This document shows, one piece after another, positions 45,111 through 55,167 of a stretch of 64,000 nt of DNA (within the stretch, counting starts at the first letter, position 1; every line of letters starts with the position of its first letter). The position numbers and the translations under genes are program-made. Below the pieces are notes generated by a model that was not told the DNA's origin, ran no database searches, and saw only the letters and a program-made list of their open reading frames with translations. The DNA is from Phreatobacter aquaticus (GTDB lineage: Bacteria > Pseudomonadota > Alphaproteobacteria > Rhizobiales > Phreatobacteraceae): assembly GCF_005160265.1 (NCBI RefSeq), contig NZ_CP039865.1, positions 4,813,001 through 4,877,000 of the forward strand, read 5' to 3'.

Positions 45111-46479
45111 CGCCGCCCCAGCGCGTTCGGGCGATCGCGTAGGCGGTCGCCAGCCCGTAGACCACCATCGACACACCGACGAGCGCGAACATCATCCATT
45201 GCGGCTGATCGGTCGCGACCAGCCACCAGCCGCCAAGCGCCACCGTGATCAGGCGCGCCGAACCGGCGAGCACCGGGCCCAGCACCCGTCCCGCACCCTG
45301 CGCCGCGAAATAGAGGCAGAGACCGAGCCCGTAGAAGCCGAAGGCCGGGCCGGCCCAGACGAGATAGCTGCGCGCCGATTCAATCACCGCGAGATCCGTC
45401 GTGAAGAGCCTTGCCCAGGCGGTCGGCATCAGCCAGCCGGCAAGGCCGATCGTGCCGGTGATCAGGAAGGCCATGAGCCCGCCAGTCCAGGCGGCGCGGC
45501 GTGCGCGATCCGCCTGACCCGCGCCGATCGCGGTGCCGACCATCGGCACCAGCGACACGCCGACCGCGAAGGTGAAGGGGATGAGCAGGAATTCGAGCCT
45601 TGAGCCGATGCCATAGCCGGCAAGCGCCGCCTCGCCGAAGCGCGCGACGAGGCGCGTCAGCACCAGCACGGTGAGCACCGACTGGAACGACGACAGACAG
45701 GCGAGCGCGCCGACCCGCAGGATGTCCATGAAATGGTCGGGCCGGAACCGCACGCCGGAGAAGGACAGCGCGATGCGGCTCTTGCCCGACATCAGATAGA
45801 CGAAGAACCAGGCGGCGCCGGCGCCATAGGCGAGGACCTGCCCGAGCCCCAAGCCCAGCATGCCGAGACGCGGGAACGGCCCGAGCCCAAGCGACAGCGT
45901 GCCGCCGAGCACAACCTGCAAGGCGGCTACCGCCACCAGTGTGGTCGAGGGCAGCCGCATGTTGCCGGAGCCGCGCACGACGGAAGCGAGCAGGTTGCAC
46001 AGCCAGACCGCGACAATGCCGGCAAACAGCGTGTTGGAGAGCAGCAGCGCCTGTTCGAGCGCCGCGCCCGCCCCGCCGAGCGCCACATAGATCTGTCGGC
46101 CGAACAGCAGGAACAAAGCCGACAGGCTGAGACCCGCGCCAACTGCGATCAGCACGGTGTGGACCGCCAGCGACCGCGCCCGCGCCTCGTCGCCAGCGCC
46201 GAGCGCCCGCGAAATCGCCGACGACACGCCGCCGCCCATGGCGCCGGCCGACATCATCTGCTGCAGCATCACCATCGGAAAGACCAGCGCCATGCCGGCG
46301 AGCGCCGGAATGCCGAGCAGGCCGACATAGACCGTCTCGGCCACCGCCACTGCGGCGGTCGCCACCATGGCCATCATGTTGGGAATGCTCAGCCGGATGA
46401 TGGTCGGCAGGATCGGCCCGGCCAGCAGCGGATGGACCGGCTTGCCGGCAAAGGCGGGGGAGGCATTGGCTGCGGTCAT
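45100..46479 (-). CDS. MATE family efflux transporter
   Basis: This 459-residue protein has twelve membrane helices in two MatE repeats. The first begins LLAGPILPTIIRLSIPNMMAMVATAAVAVAETVYVGLLG and the second around MDILRVGALACLSSFQSVLTVLVLTRLVA (each a helix pair). Conserved family features include VFPMVMLQQMMSAGAMGGGVSSAISRALGAG and VGTAIGAGQADRA. It exports cationic drugs or metabolites in exchange for Na+ or H+. It is downstream of marR in the same direction, with a copy of the putative MarR palindrome 50 bases before its start. Confidence 0.94.
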   Translation of the reverse strand: MTAANASPAFAGKPVHPLLAGPILPTIIRLSIPNMMAMVATAAVAVAETVYVGLLGIPALAGMALVFPMVMLQQMMSAGAMGGGVSSAISRALGAGDEARARSLAVHTVLIAVGAGLSLSALFLLFGRQIYVALGGAGAALEQALLLSNTLFAGIVAVWLCNLLASVVRGSGNMRLPSTTLVAVAALQVVLGGTLSLGLGPFPRLGMLGLGLGQVLAYGAGAAWFFVYLMSGKSRIALSFSGVRFRPDHFMDILRVGALACLSSFQSVLTVLVLTRLVARFGEAALAGYGIGSRLEFLLIPFTFAVGVSLVPMVGTAIGAGQADRARRAAWTGGLMAFLITGTIGLAGWLMPTAWARLFTTDLAVIESARSYLVWAGPAFGFYGLGLCLYFAAQGAGRVLGPVLAGSARLITVALGGWWLVATDQPQWMMFALVGVSMVVYGLATAYAIARTRWGGVRG

Positions 46480-46528
46480 GGCGTCATCCGGTGGGCGCGG
46501 CAGGCGGGAAAACGGCAGTGGGGTTCGG

Positions 46529-46540
46529 CTGCATATGCAG
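46529..46540. promoter_or_regulatory. Candidate MarR operator upstream of MATE gene
   Basis: CTGCATATGCAG is a perfect 12-base palindrome, preceded by GG, 50 bases upstream of the MATE start. The same palindrome, extended to 16 bases, lies just upstream of the neighbouring marR gene. Confidence 0.6.
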
Positions 46541-46575
46541 ATAAGCGGAGGTGTCGGGGATGACCGGGGCGGCCA

Positions 46576-47025
46576 TCAGGCGCTCAGGCGCGCAAGCGCC
46601 GTGTCGAGCGCGTCGGTGAGATCGGCGAGATGGACCGGCCCCAGCGCCGCGGCCACCTGGGCCTGCGCGCGCTCCCAGCCGGGCCGGGCCGCCCGCAGCG
46701 CCTGCCGGCCCTCCTCCGTCAGCGTCAGCCGGCGGGCGCGGCGATCGTTCGGATCGGGCGCCTGGGCGACCAGCCCGCGCCGCTCCAGCGGCTTCAGGCC
46801 GCGCGTCAGCGAGGTCGGGTCCATGACCATCCGCTCGGCGAGCTGGCCGATCGACACGCCGTCGAGACTGCGCAGCTGGGCGAGAATGCCGAACTGCGTG
46901 ACGGTCAGGCCATAGGGCTCGATATGCTGGTCATAGATCTGCGACACCCGCCGCGCCGCCTTGCGGACGCGTGCGCAGGTGCAGGCGGACGGCGAGGCGA
47001 TGAGGGGAAGCGCTGGATCGGGCAT
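46576..47025 (-). CDS. MarR family transcriptional regulator
   Basis: This 149-residue winged-helix regulator has the MarR layout. An N-terminal dimerisation helix (ACTCARVRKAARRVSQIYDQHIEPYGLT) precedes the helix-turn-helix (FGILAQLRSLDGVSIGQLAERMVMDPTSLTRGLKPLERRGLV, in successive helices) and a wing with DRRARRLTLTEEGRQAL. The C-terminal helix completes the dimer. Cysteines near the N-terminus (Cys14, Cys16 region) could sense oxidation, which is inference. It very likely represses itself and the MATE exporter through the shared CTGCATATGCAG palindromes. Confidence 0.93.
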   Translation of the reverse strand: MPDPALPLIASPSACTCARVRKAARRVSQIYDQHIEPYGLTVTQFGILAQLRSLDGVSIGQLAERMVMDPTSLTRGLKPLERRGLVAQAPDPNDRRARRLTLTEEGRQALRAARPGWERAQAQVAAALGPVHLADLTDALDTALARLSA

Positions 47026-47036
47026 GGATGCAGATT

Positions 47037-47052
47037 GGCTGCATATGCAGCC
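47037..47052. promoter_or_regulatory. Candidate MarR operator upstream of marR
   Basis: GGCTGCATATGCAGCC is a perfect 16-base palindrome starting 12 bases before the marR ATG. Extra TGCA half sites lie on both sides (ATGCAG at 47028 and CTGCAA at 47055). Binding here would block marR expression directly. Confidence 0.62.
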
Positions 47053-47149
47053 TTCTGCAAGGAATGCCCCCTGCCCGCTGCTTGCATGGGTACCCGCTCA
47101 GCCGTAACCTCCAGTTCGGGCGACGGATCAATCGACAGGGCACACGACC

Positions 47150-48586
47150 ATGCGTCTTGCCTTCCGCCTTCTGACCACGGTTCTGCTGTTCTGGCTCGCC
47201 ACGGGCGCGGCGCGGGCGGCCGCGCCGGTTTGCCGCCACACGCCGGACATCGTCGCCACCGCCGAATTCCTGCTGGTCGATCCGAGGAGCGAGCAGCGCT
47301 TCTGGCGCGATCACTTCGGCAGCGACGCCGCTTTCCTGATGATCCGCCACGGCGATCTCTCTCCCGAACGTGGCAGACGGCTGATCGACGAGCTTGGCCG
47401 CCGCGCCAAGCCGCCGCAGCGCATCGAGGACTTGCGGCTGGCCTTCATGGACCCGGCCGAGCGGCTGGCCACACTGGGCGCAGGGCCGCCCAATGCGCCG
47501 GCGCCACCGGGCGGCCTGTCCGCCGCGCGCGCCTTCATCGTCGATGGCCAGGAAGACCAGCTGTTCCGCGAGCTGGCCCGCCGCGCGGCCCTGCCCGAGG
47601 TGACCGCCAATCTCGTCACCAGCTTCCAGGTGATGCTGGCCCGCGCCCTCGGCGATCTCGACGACGCCACCCGCACCCGCGCCGCCGGCAAGGCGGAAGC
47701 CCATGGCCTGTGGGCGCTCGCCCTCGATCTTGTGGCCCTCAACAGCGATCCCGGCGACTGGCTCGGCCTCCTCCGGCGCTCGCCGCTGAATCCGGCGACA
47801 CCGGATCAGCTCGTCCAGCACTTCACGCCGCTCTGGCGCGGCCATGTCACGCTCCGCCCGAGGCCCTATTCGCTCGACAGCCTGCCGCCGGAGCTGCGCG
47901 CCGCAGCCAAGGTGCTCCAGGCGCGGCGGTCGCCGCAGACGGGCAGCATCGATGCGGTGACCGAGCTGGCGCGCGTGGCCCCGCGCACCCAGACCCTGCT
48001 GACCCTGCTGAACCAGACCGGCGAAGCCCGTCTGGGCTCCGAGGTGGCAGCGCCGTTGCTGGCAGCGATCCGCGCCGGGCGCATCGATCCGGCCGAAGAC
48101 GACGACAAGCTGCGCGCGATGCTTTTCACCGGCGTGGCGCAGGTGCTGGGGCTCGCCACGGCGCGCGGCCAACTGGCCACGTTCAGGGGCTCGCCCGACG
48201 GCGACCCGAACGAAACCGCGCTGCTGGCTCTGGAGCGGGCGGTCGCGCGGGAAATGCTCGCAGGCTTCGTGCGCGGCGAGCAGCCGGCACCTCCCCGCCA
48301 TCAGCTCCTGTCACCGGGCTTCGACTGGGATGGCTGGCTGGCCACGGCCACGGCGATCCGCGCCGGCCAGGCACCGGCCGAGAGCAATCGCGCCATCGCG
48401 GTCGAACTGCTGCAGGCAGCCGGCCGGCCTGCCGAAGCGCTCGGCGTGCTGCGCGCCATGGGACCGACCGACGAGGCGCGCCGACATGCTCATGTGATGT
48501 TGCTCGCGCTCGACCAGCGCTGCGCGAAGTTGCTCTCGCCGCCGCTGCCGCTCGGCCAGGTGATCTATCGGTTCGAGCCGCGCTGA
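47150..48586 (+). CDS. Secreted protein of unknown function
   Basis: This 478-residue protein has a signal peptide (LLTTVLLFWLATGAARA, then AAPVCRHTPD). The rest is largely alpha-helical and Ala/Leu/Arg-rich, with helix-pair spacing suggestive of TPR/Sel1-like repeats (ALLALERAVAREMLAGFVRG, AIAVELLQAAGRPAEALGVLRAMGPTDEARRHAHVMLLAL). The only cysteines are one near the mature N-terminus and one near the C-terminus. I do not recognise a family. It lies in the block between tolB and pal, on the opposite strand, and converges with tolB four bases away. Probably periplasmic. Confidence 0.75.
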   Translation: MRLAFRLLTTVLLFWLATGAARAAAPVCRHTPDIVATAEFLLVDPRSEQRFWRDHFGSDAAFLMIRHGDLSPERGRRLIDELGRRAKPPQRIEDLRLAFMDPAERLATLGAGPPNAPAPPGGLSAARAFIVDGQEDQLFRELARRAALPEVTANLVTSFQVMLARALGDLDDATRTRAAGKAEAHGLWALALDLVALNSDPGDWLGLLRRSPLNPATPDQLVQHFTPLWRGHVTLRPRPYSLDSLPPELRAAAKVLQARRSPQTGSIDAVTELARVAPRTQTLLTLLNQTGEARLGSEVAAPLLAAIRAGRIDPAEDDDKLRAMLFTGVAQVLGLATARGQLATFRGSPDGDPNETALLALERAVAREMLAGFVRGEQPAPPRHQLLSPGFDWDGWLATATAIRAGQAPAESNRAIAVELLQAAGRPAEALGVLRAMGPTDEARRHAHVMLLALDQRCAKLLSPPLPLGQVIYRFEPR

Positions 48587-48590
48587 CGCC

Positions 48591-49913
48591 TCAGCCCAGC
48601 TTCGGGCCCCAGGCCGGATCCGACGCAAACGACGGCGTCGGCACGACGTTCTCGGCACGCGCGAAGATGTCGGACTGGTAGATCTTCGGGCCGCCGCCCT
48701 GGTCGCGGAAGAACATCACGAACAGGCCGTTCGGCGCAAAGGTCGGGCCCTCGTTGTGGAAGCCGGTGGTGAGGATGCGCTCGCCCGAACCATCCGGCTT
48801 GACCACGCCGATCGAGAAGCCCTCCGAGCTCTGCCGGGTGAAGGCGATGAGATCGCCGCGCGGCGACCAGACCGGCGTCGAATAACGGCCCTGGCCGAAG
48901 GAGATGCGGTTGGCGCCACCACCGCCCGCCCCCATCACATAGAGCTGCTGGGTGCCGCCGCGATCGCTCTCGAACACCATCTGCCGGCCGTCCGGCGAAT
49001 AGGACGGGCCGGTATCGATGGCCGTGCCGTCGGTCAGCCGCACCGCGCTCTTGGAGCGCAGGTCCAGCGAATAGATCGACGACGAGGCGCCCTGCTGCAG
49101 CGACAGCACGATGCGCTGGCCATCCGGCGAGAAGCGCGGCGAGAAGGTCATGCCGGGGAAATTGCCGACCTGCTCGCGCTGGCCGGTCTCGATGTTCAAC
49201 AGGAACACCCGGGGCTCACCGCCATTATAGGCCATGTAGGTGATGTCCTGGGACGACGGCGAGAAGCGCGGCGTCAGCACCAGGTCGCCGCCGCGGGTGA
49301 GGTAGCGCACATTGGCGCCGTCCTGATCCATGATGGCGAGACGCTTCTGCCGGCGATCCTTCGGGCCGGTCTCGTCGATGAACACCACGCGGGTGTCGAA
49401 ATGGCCCTTCTCGCCGGTCACCCGCTCGAAGATCTGGTCCGACACGAGATGGCCGATGCGCCGCCAATTGGCTTCCTGGGTGGCAAATTGCTGGCCATGC
49501 AGCTGGGTGCCCTGGGCTACGTCCCACAGGCGGAACTCGACGCGCGAACGGCCATCGGCGCCACGCCCGGCACGGCCCGTGACGACGCCGGCGGCACCCG
49601 CCCGCTGGAACCGCGCGAAGGCCGGCGGCTGATCGGCATCCACCGGCTGGTCGCCATAGGACTGGCGATCGACGATGCGGAAGAAGCCCGAGCGGCGCAG
49701 ATTGTTCTCGATCACGCCGGTGATGTTGCGGCCCATATCGCCCTCGCCGCCCAGATTGGGAATGGCGATGGGGAAGGGCTGCACCTGGCCGCGCCGGATA
49801 TCGATCACCGGCGGCGAGCTCTGGGCGCGCGAGTAAGGCGCGAAAAGCGGAGTGCTGGCGATCGTGGCGCCAGCGGCGAGGACAGTGCGGCGGTTGAACA
49901 TCTGGGTCATCAT
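48591..49913 (-). CDS. tolB: Tol-Pal system protein TolB
   Basis: This 440-residue periplasmic protein has an N-terminal domain ([22 protein letters not shown]) and a six-bladed propeller of repeats such as [38 protein letters not shown] and [13 protein letters not shown]. It links Pal to TolA during outer-membrane constriction. The N-terminus reads [14 protein letters not shown], a twin-arginine-like signal, rather than a plain Sec signal with one basic residue. Starts at 49913, 49910 and 49901 are all possible. Fourth gene of tolQRAB; the usual next gene, pal, is displaced. Confidence 0.95.
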   Translation of the reverse strand: MMTQMFNRRTVLAAGATIASTPLFAPYSRAQSSPPVIDIRRGQVQPFPIAIPNLGGEGDMGRNITGVIENNLRRSGFFRIVDRQSYGDQPVDADQPPAFARFQRAGAAGVVTGRAGRGADGRSRVEFRLWDVAQGTQLHGQQFATQEANWRRIGHLVSDQIFERVTGEKGHFDTRVVFIDETGPKDRRQKRLAIMDQDGANVRYLTRGGDLVLTPRFSPSSQDITYMAYNGGEPRVFLLNIETGQREQVGNFPGMTFSPRFSPDGQRIVLSLQQGASSSIYSLDLRSKSAVRLTDGTAIDTGPSYSPDGRQMVFESDRGGTQQLYVMGAGGGGANRISFGQGRYSTPVWSPRGDLIAFTRQSSEGFSIGVVKPDGSGERILTTGFHNEGPTFAPNGLFVMFFRDQGGGPKIYQSDIFARAENVVPTPSFASDPAWGPKLG

Positions 49914-49970
49914 CGGTCTCGGCGGCTCGGACGGGGTCGCGCACTCATGTCTCAGAGGCATGACGACGTC

Positions 49971-51179
49971 TCAGCGCATCTCCTTCGGATCGAAATTCAG
50001 GACAACATCGCGCCACGTATCGTAGCGCTCGCGCGGCAGGCGCACGCCGCCTTCGGCCGAGCAGCGCATGACGGCGCGCACGGCGGAATTGGCCAGCACC
50101 TGGAAATTGCTGTCGCCGCGGGGGTTCTGCACCTCGGGGCGGGCGGACACGGTGCCATCGGGATTGAACGAAATGCGCAGGCGCACCGCCGGGCTGTCGC
50201 CCTCGCGCGCCGCGATCGGGATCTCCCAGCACCGTTCCACCCAGGCGCGGATGGCGTCGCTCTCGCGGCCTGAAATGCGCGCGGCGGCGCCGGTCGCCGT
50301 GCCGAGCGAGGCGGTGCGCATCGGCGCGGAGGCGCCCGTTGCTTCCGTCCGGCTCGCCTGGCGGCGGTCATTGGCCTGGGTCTGGCTGGTGTTCAGCCGG
50401 GCAGCGATGGAATTCGGATCGAAGGCGCGCGCATTGGCGCGCTCCTGGCGCTGCCGCTCGGCGCGTTCGGCGGTCTCGCGCTGTTCGCGCTCACGGCGTT
50501 CGCGGGCCTCGCGGACCTGACGCTCACGCTGCTCGCGTTCCTGCTTCTCGCGGGCTTCGCGCTGCTCGCGCTCCCGCTGTTCGGCCTGGCGCTGCTGCTC
50601 CTGGCGGCGTTGCTCGTCACGACGGCGCTGCTCGGCCTGGCGCTGCTCAGCCTGGCGCTGCTGCTCTTCCTCGCGCTTCTTCTGCGCCTGGATCTCCGCC
50701 TCACGGGCGGCCAGATCCTCGCGCACCTCCTGCGCCGACGGGGTCGGACGGGGCTGCGGCTGGGGCGGGGTCGGCGGCGGCGGCTGGACGGCTGCGACCT
50801 GGGCCGGGCGCGGGGCTGGCGGCGGCGGTTCGGCAGCCTCCGGCGCCGGCTGGGGCACCGGCGGACGCGGGGTCGGCGGCGGCGGCAATTGCACGTTCTG
50901 CACGCGCTCGCGGGCAACCGGCGTATTCGGATCGTCGGGCGTCGGGCGCTCGTCGGGGGTCTGGCGGTCGACCACGCGCTGCGGCGTCGGCGTCTGCTGG
51001 CCCCGGCGTTCGCCGCGGGTCGACTGGGCCGGCTCGTCGGACACGATCTCCACCGGCACGCTCTCGCCCTCCTCGGGCTTGGGCGTCGATGTCAAAAAGC
51101 CGAACAGGGCCGCGGCGACGAGCATCAGATGCGCGCCGACCGAGATCCCGTAACCGACCTTTTGCGGATGGAGAGCCAC
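49971..51179 (-). CDS. tolA: Tol-Pal system protein TolA
   Basis: This 402-residue protein has one N-terminal helix (VGAHLMLVAAALFGFL), a Pro-rich stretch (about 90-150), a long highly charged coiled coil of Glu/Arg/Gln (about 155-275) and a small C-terminal domain (AWVERCWEIPIAAREGDSPAVRLRISFNPDGT). It transmits energy from TolQR across the periplasm to TolB-Pal. The coil is rich in the unit REQRE/RQAEQR, so the DNA is repetitive at 50420-50690. A GTG at 51179 is the start. Between tolR (16 bases) and tolB (57 bases). Confidence 0.92.
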   Translation of the reverse strand: MALHPQKVGYGISVGAHLMLVAAALFGFLTSTPKPEEGESVPVEIVSDEPAQSTRGERRGQQTPTPQRVVDRQTPDERPTPDDPNTPVARERVQNVQLPPPPTPRPPVPQPAPEAAEPPPPAPRPAQVAAVQPPPPTPPQPQPRPTPSAQEVREDLAAREAEIQAQKKREEEQQRQAEQRQAEQRRRDEQRRQEQQRQAEQREREQREAREKQEREQRERQVREARERREREQRETAERAERQRQERANARAFDPNSIAARLNTSQTQANDRRQASRTEATGASAPMRTASLGTATGAAARISGRESDAIRAWVERCWEIPIAAREGDSPAVRLRISFNPDGTVSARPEVQNPRGDSNFQVLANSAVRAVMRCSAEGGVRLPRERYDTWRDVVLNFDPKEMR

Positions 51180-51195
51180 TGCCTCAGCCTGCCTT

Positions 51196-51642
51196 TCAGC
51201 GCGCGGCGCGTTCGGTCGCGACCAGCGCGACCTTGGTGAAGCCGCCGCCCTTCAGCTGCGACAGCACGTCCATGATGGCCTGGTAATTGGCGGCGGCATC
51301 GCCACGCACGAAGATGCGTTCCTCTGCGCCGTTCTGCGCGGTGGCGCGCACGCGCTCGACCAGCTGGGCTGAATCGACCTTGTCCTCACCGACATAGATC
51401 TCGCCGTTCTGCCTGACGGAGACCGTGATCGGCGGCTTGTCCTGCTGGGCCGCACGGGCGGACGCCTGCGGCAGGTCGATCGGCACCGACACGGTCATCA
51501 GCGGTGCTGCCACCATGAAGATGATCATCAGCACCAGCATCACGTCGACCATCGGCGTGATGTTGATCTCGTTCATGACGAAGGCGCGCCTGCGCCTGCG
51601 GCCTGAGCCGCGGCCACCGCCGCCTGCGAGTTGTGCTCCCAT
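51196..51642 (-). CDS. tolR: Tol-Pal system protein TolR
   Basis: This 148-residue ExbD/TolR protein has one helix with the proton-path Asp in ITPMVDVMLVLMIIFMVAAPLM and a periplasmic domain (PPITVSVRQNGEIYVGEDKVD, RIFVRGDAAANYQAIMDVLSQLK). An unusually basic, Gly-rich N-terminus (GGGRGSGRRRRRAF) precedes the helix. With TolQ it converts the proton gradient into TolA movement. The start at 51642 lies 13 bases after tolQ; a longer reading overlaps tolQ and is rejected. Confidence 0.95.
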   Translation of the reverse strand: MGAQLAGGGGRGSGRRRRRAFVMNEINITPMVDVMLVLMIIFMVAAPLMTVSVPIDLPQASARAAQQDKPPITVSVRQNGEIYVGEDKVDSAQLVERVRATAQNGAEERIFVRGDAAANYQAIMDVLSQLKGGGFTKVALVATERAAR

Positions 51643-51655
51643 GACCGGTCCGTCC

Positions 51656-52393
<738 letters not shown>

Positions 52394-52727
52394 GAGCGGC
52401 GATCCTTGTTCGGCACGGGTCCGGCTTCGAGGTCGCAGAACAATTCCCGCCACGGCTGAAGACCCACGGACGGCAGGCGCGATCCCTGATCTTTTGCGCC
52501 CAATCGTCCCCTGAAGGGTCGAAATGCCCGTTGAATGTGTCTTGACCGTGGCGCGGAACGTGCATCCGCGTGGTGTCCTACCAAGCCATCATTGAGGTTA
52601 ATGACGGGTTAGGACTGCACTGCAACATAAAAATGCGTGAGATGCAGGGTTGGCATGGCCGGCGGGTGGGGAATTGCCGACACGCCGCTGCCGGTCCCCT
52701 CGCGGAGTTTACCCGCAACCACACTGA
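52394..52727. other. Gap upstream of tolQ, promoter expected
   Basis: No gene is supported in these 334 bases; frames reading into the repeat on the right are artefacts. The relatively AT-rich patch near 52585-52640 (around CATCATTGAGGTTAATGACG and ACATAAAAATGCG) is the most likely place for the tolQ promoter, though I cannot fit a good -35/-10 pair. Confidence 0.3.
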
Positions 52728-52866
52728 CGTCACCCCCGGCGAGATGCCGAAGGCGTCGAGGGAAGGGGGTCCAGGGGGCGCTCGTCACACTCTCGCAACC
52801 CCGTGGATGGAACGGACCTGGTGGCCCCTGGATCCCCTTCCCTCGCTTCGCTCGCCGGGGATGACG
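52728..52866. repeat. Intergenic inverted repeat, family B, copy 2
   Basis: The element keeps the outer arms CGTCACCCCCGGCGAG and CTCGCCGGGGATGACG and inner arms GAGGGAAGGGGGTCCAG and CTGGATCCCCTTCCCTC of the copy at 38231, with a longer spacer. It lies between the tauE-like gene and tolQ, splitting the ybgC-tol operon. Confidence 0.85.
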
Positions 52867-52924
52867 GATGTGCGGGCGGAGCAGTCGAGCGGAGCAGCGG
52901 ATACTTCCCTAACCTGACCGCCTC

Positions 52925-53650
52925 TCACCCCCGGATCAGCAGCATCAGCGCGCCGAGCGTCGCGATCGTCAGCATGCCCCAGCGCATGCGCTGCCGGTCG
53001 ATATGGCGCACGATCAGCGGCGCCAGCCAGTAGCCGATAAGCAGTCCCGGCATCAGCACCCCTGCCCGCGCCACATCGATCCAGCCGAACCGCCCGGCCA
53101 CCACATGCATGGCGATCATGATCGCATAGGCAATGATCCAGTAGAGCGCGAGGGTTGCGCGGATCTTGGCGGGGTCCTCGCCGGCATAGACGATCCCGAT
53201 TAGCGGCCCGTGGATGCCCGACATGCCGCCCATCACGCCGGACACGATGCTGGCGCCGGCAATGTCGCGCGGCTGGACCTTCAGCCTGAGGCCCGACAGG
53301 GCAAGCCCGACCGCGATCAGGATCATCGCGCCGAACACGCGCGGCAGGTGAACGGGATCGATCCAGACCAGCGCGACGACACCGACCGCCGTGCCGAGCA
53401 CCAGCCCGAAGGCGCCCCAGCCGATCTCGACCCGGGAGATCAGATGGCCGTTGCCATGGATCATCAGCGGCATGAGCACGAAGGCGCAGCAGACCGCCGG
53501 CCCCGGCACCAGCGTCGGCGAGACCAGGGCGAGCAGCGGTATCATCACCAGCGACAGGCCGAGGCCGAGCCCCATCTGCACGAGGGTGGCGAGCGTCATG
53601 ATGGCGGTGATGGCGGCAAGCTCGCCCGGGCCGAAGCCGAGAAGGGTCAT
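52925..53650 (-). CDS. Sulfite exporter TauE/SafE family membrane protein
   Basis: This 241-residue protein has seven to eight helices with the TauE/SafE pattern of short Gly-rich repeats (LATLVQMGLGLGLSLVMIPLLALVSPTLVPGPAVCC at the start and VSGVMGGMSGIHGPLIGIVYAGEDPAKIRATLALYW in the second half, each a helix pair). Family members move sulfite, sulfoacetate or related organosulfur anions. It starts at the last base of ybgC (TGATG), so it is translationally coupled to it, though the two have no obvious functional link. It is an insertion in the usual ybgC-tolQ order. Confidence 0.88.
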   Translation of the reverse strand: MTLLGFGPGELAAITAIMTLATLVQMGLGLGLSLVMIPLLALVSPTLVPGPAVCCAFVLMPLMIHGNGHLISRVEIGWGAFGLVLGTAVGVVALVWIDPVHLPRVFGAMILIAVGLALSGLRLKVQPRDIAGASIVSGVMGGMSGIHGPLIGIVYAGEDPAKIRATLALYWIIAYAIMIAMHVVAGRFGWIDVARAGVLMPGLLIGYWLAPLIVRHIDRQRMRWGMLTIATLGALMLLIRG

Positions 53651-54102
53651 CAGGCAGACGGCGTCATGACGCGGCGGAGCGAGTCCGGAATGCGCATGGG
53701 ACGGGCACCGGCCACAAAGGCGACGCGCACCTTGGCTTCCACCAGCACTTCGTCGCCGCGCTTCACCTTCTGTTCGAGGTTGAGGGTGGCGCCCTTCACC
53801 TCCAGCGTGCGGGTCTCGATAGTCAGAATATCGTCGATCCGGGCGGGGCGCAGGAACTCGATCCCCATCGAGCGCACGACGAAGGCGAAACCGGCCCCGG
53901 CCTCTTCCTTCGCCTTGTCGAACAGGTCGCCCTGGGCAACGCCCAATAGGCGCAGGAAATCGGTGCGCCCGCGCTCCATGAAGCGCAGATAGCTCGCGTG
54001 ATAGACGACGCCGGAAAAGTCCGTGTCCTCGTAATAGACGCGGACGGTCAGATGATGCGTCTCGGCCTCGATATGGCCGGCGAGCGGACGGGGCTCACTC
54101 AT
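53650..54102 (-). CDS. ybgC: Tol-Pal-associated acyl-CoA thioesterase YbgC
   Basis: This 150-residue hotdog-fold thioesterase has the catalytic motif [30 protein letters not shown] in its first third (Asp in EDTDFSG). The second half holds [25 protein letters not shown]. It hydrolyses short-chain acyl-CoA or acyl-ACP and is by long-standing synteny the first gene of tol-pal operons. The ATG at 54102 overlaps the ruvB stop by eight bases. Cytoplasmic. Confidence 0.94.
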   Translation of the reverse strand: MSEPRPLAGHIEAETHHLTVRVYYEDTDFSGVVYHASYLRFMERGRTDFLRLLGVAQGDLFDKAKEEAGAGFAFVVRSMGIEFLRPARIDDILTIETRTLEVKGATLNLEQKVKRGDEVLVEAKVRVAFVAGARPMRIPDSLRRVMTPSA

Positions 54103-55138
54103 CCTCGTCGCCCTTGAACAGATGGAATTGCGCGCCCTCGCGGCTGGGTTCGGCGAGGCCCAGATGCTTGAACGCATTGGAGGTCAGAAGCCGCCCGCGC
54201 GGCGTGCGCTGCAGAAGGCCCTGCTGGATCAGATAGGGCTCGATGATCTCCTCGATGGCATCGCGCGGCTCCGACAGCGCCGCCGCCATGGTCTCGATGC
54301 CGACCGGGCCGCCGCCATAGTTCAGCGCGATGGCCTTCAGATAGCGCCGGTCCATGGCGTCGAGGCCGGCCTCGTCCACCTCCAGCCGGGTCAGCGCCTC
54401 GTCGGCGATCTGGCGGGTGATCGTGTCGCTATCCCGATAGACCGCGAAATCGCGGACACGGCGGAGCAGACGGCCGGCAATGCGCGGTGTGCCGCGCGCG
54501 CGCCGGGCAATCTCGTTCGCACCATCCGGCGCCATGCCGATGCCGATGACGCGGGCGCCGCGGGTGACGATATATTCGAGCTCGGCGACCGTATAGAATT
54601 GCAGGCGGATCGGGATGCCGAACCGGTCGCGCAGCGGCGTGGTGAGCAGGCCCGCACGGGTGGTTGCGCCAACCAGCGTGAACTTGGCGAGATCGATCTT
54701 CACCGAGCGCGCCGCCGGTCCCTCGCCAATGATCAGGTCGAGCTGGAAATCCTCCATGGCGGGATAGAGGATTTCCTCCACCGCCGGATTGAGCCGGTGG
54801 ATCTCGTCGATGAACAGCACATCGCGGTCTTCGAGATTGGTCAGCTGCGCGGCGAGATCGCCGGCCTTGGCGATGACCGGGCCCGAGGTCGAGCGGAAAT
54901 TGACGCCGAGCTCCTTGGCGAGGATCTGCGCCAGCGTCGTCTTGCCAAGGCCGGGCGGGCCGACGAACAGCACATGGTCCAGCGCCTCGCCGCGGGTCTT
55001 GGCAGCCGAGATGAACACTTCGAGATTGGAGCGCGCCTGCGCCTGGCCGATGAATTCGGTCAGCCGCTGCGGACGCAGATGGGTATCCACGTCATCGTCG
55101 CGGCGGTCGGGATTGAGGATGCGGCGGGGCTCGGTCAT
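54095..55138 (-). CDS. ruvB: Holliday junction branch migration helicase RuvB
   Basis: This 347-residue AAA+ motor has [12 protein letters not shown], Walker [13 protein letters not shown], Walker [13 protein letters not shown], sensor 1 [10 protein letters not shown] and arginine-finger/sensor 2 regions in [19 protein letters not shown]-terminal winged helix ends in [13 protein letters not shown]. It pumps DNA through RuvA at Holliday junctions. The start is the ATG at 55138; a TTG one codon upstream is in frame. The toxin-antitoxin pair brnTA lies between it and ruvA, so it needs a promoter in the 50 bases shared with brnT. Confidence 0.97.
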   Translation of the reverse strand: MTEPRRILNPDRRDDDVDTHLRPQRLTEFIGQAQARSNLEVFISAAKTRGEALDHVLFVGPPGLGKTTLAQILAKELGVNFRSTSGPVIAKAGDLAAQLTNLEDRDVLFIDEIHRLNPAVEEILYPAMEDFQLDLIIGEGPAARSVKIDLAKFTLVGATTRAGLLTTPLRDRFGIPIRLQFYTVAELEYIVTRGARVIGIGMAPDGANEIARRARGTPRIAGRLLRRVRDFAVYRDSDTITRQIADEALTRLEVDEAGLDAMDRRYLKAIALNYGGGPVGIETMAAALSEPRDAIEEIIEPYLIQQGLLQRTPRGRLLTSNAFKHLGLAEPSREGAQFHLFKGDEDE

Positions 55139-55167
55139 CAATGATTCGCTTGAACGCTCAAATTATT

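Noticed and set aside
50420-50690. Repetitive DNA inside tolA as a separate repeat element
   Set aside because: The repetition comes from the Glu/Arg/Gln-rich coiled-coil codons of TolA and keeps its reading frame, so it is protein-coding repetition.
52570-52917. 115-codon frame ending in a PLDPLPSLRSPGMT-like peptide
   Set aside because: This is translation of the family B repeat; the same peptide arises from the copy at 38.3 kb and is a known kind of annotation artefact.
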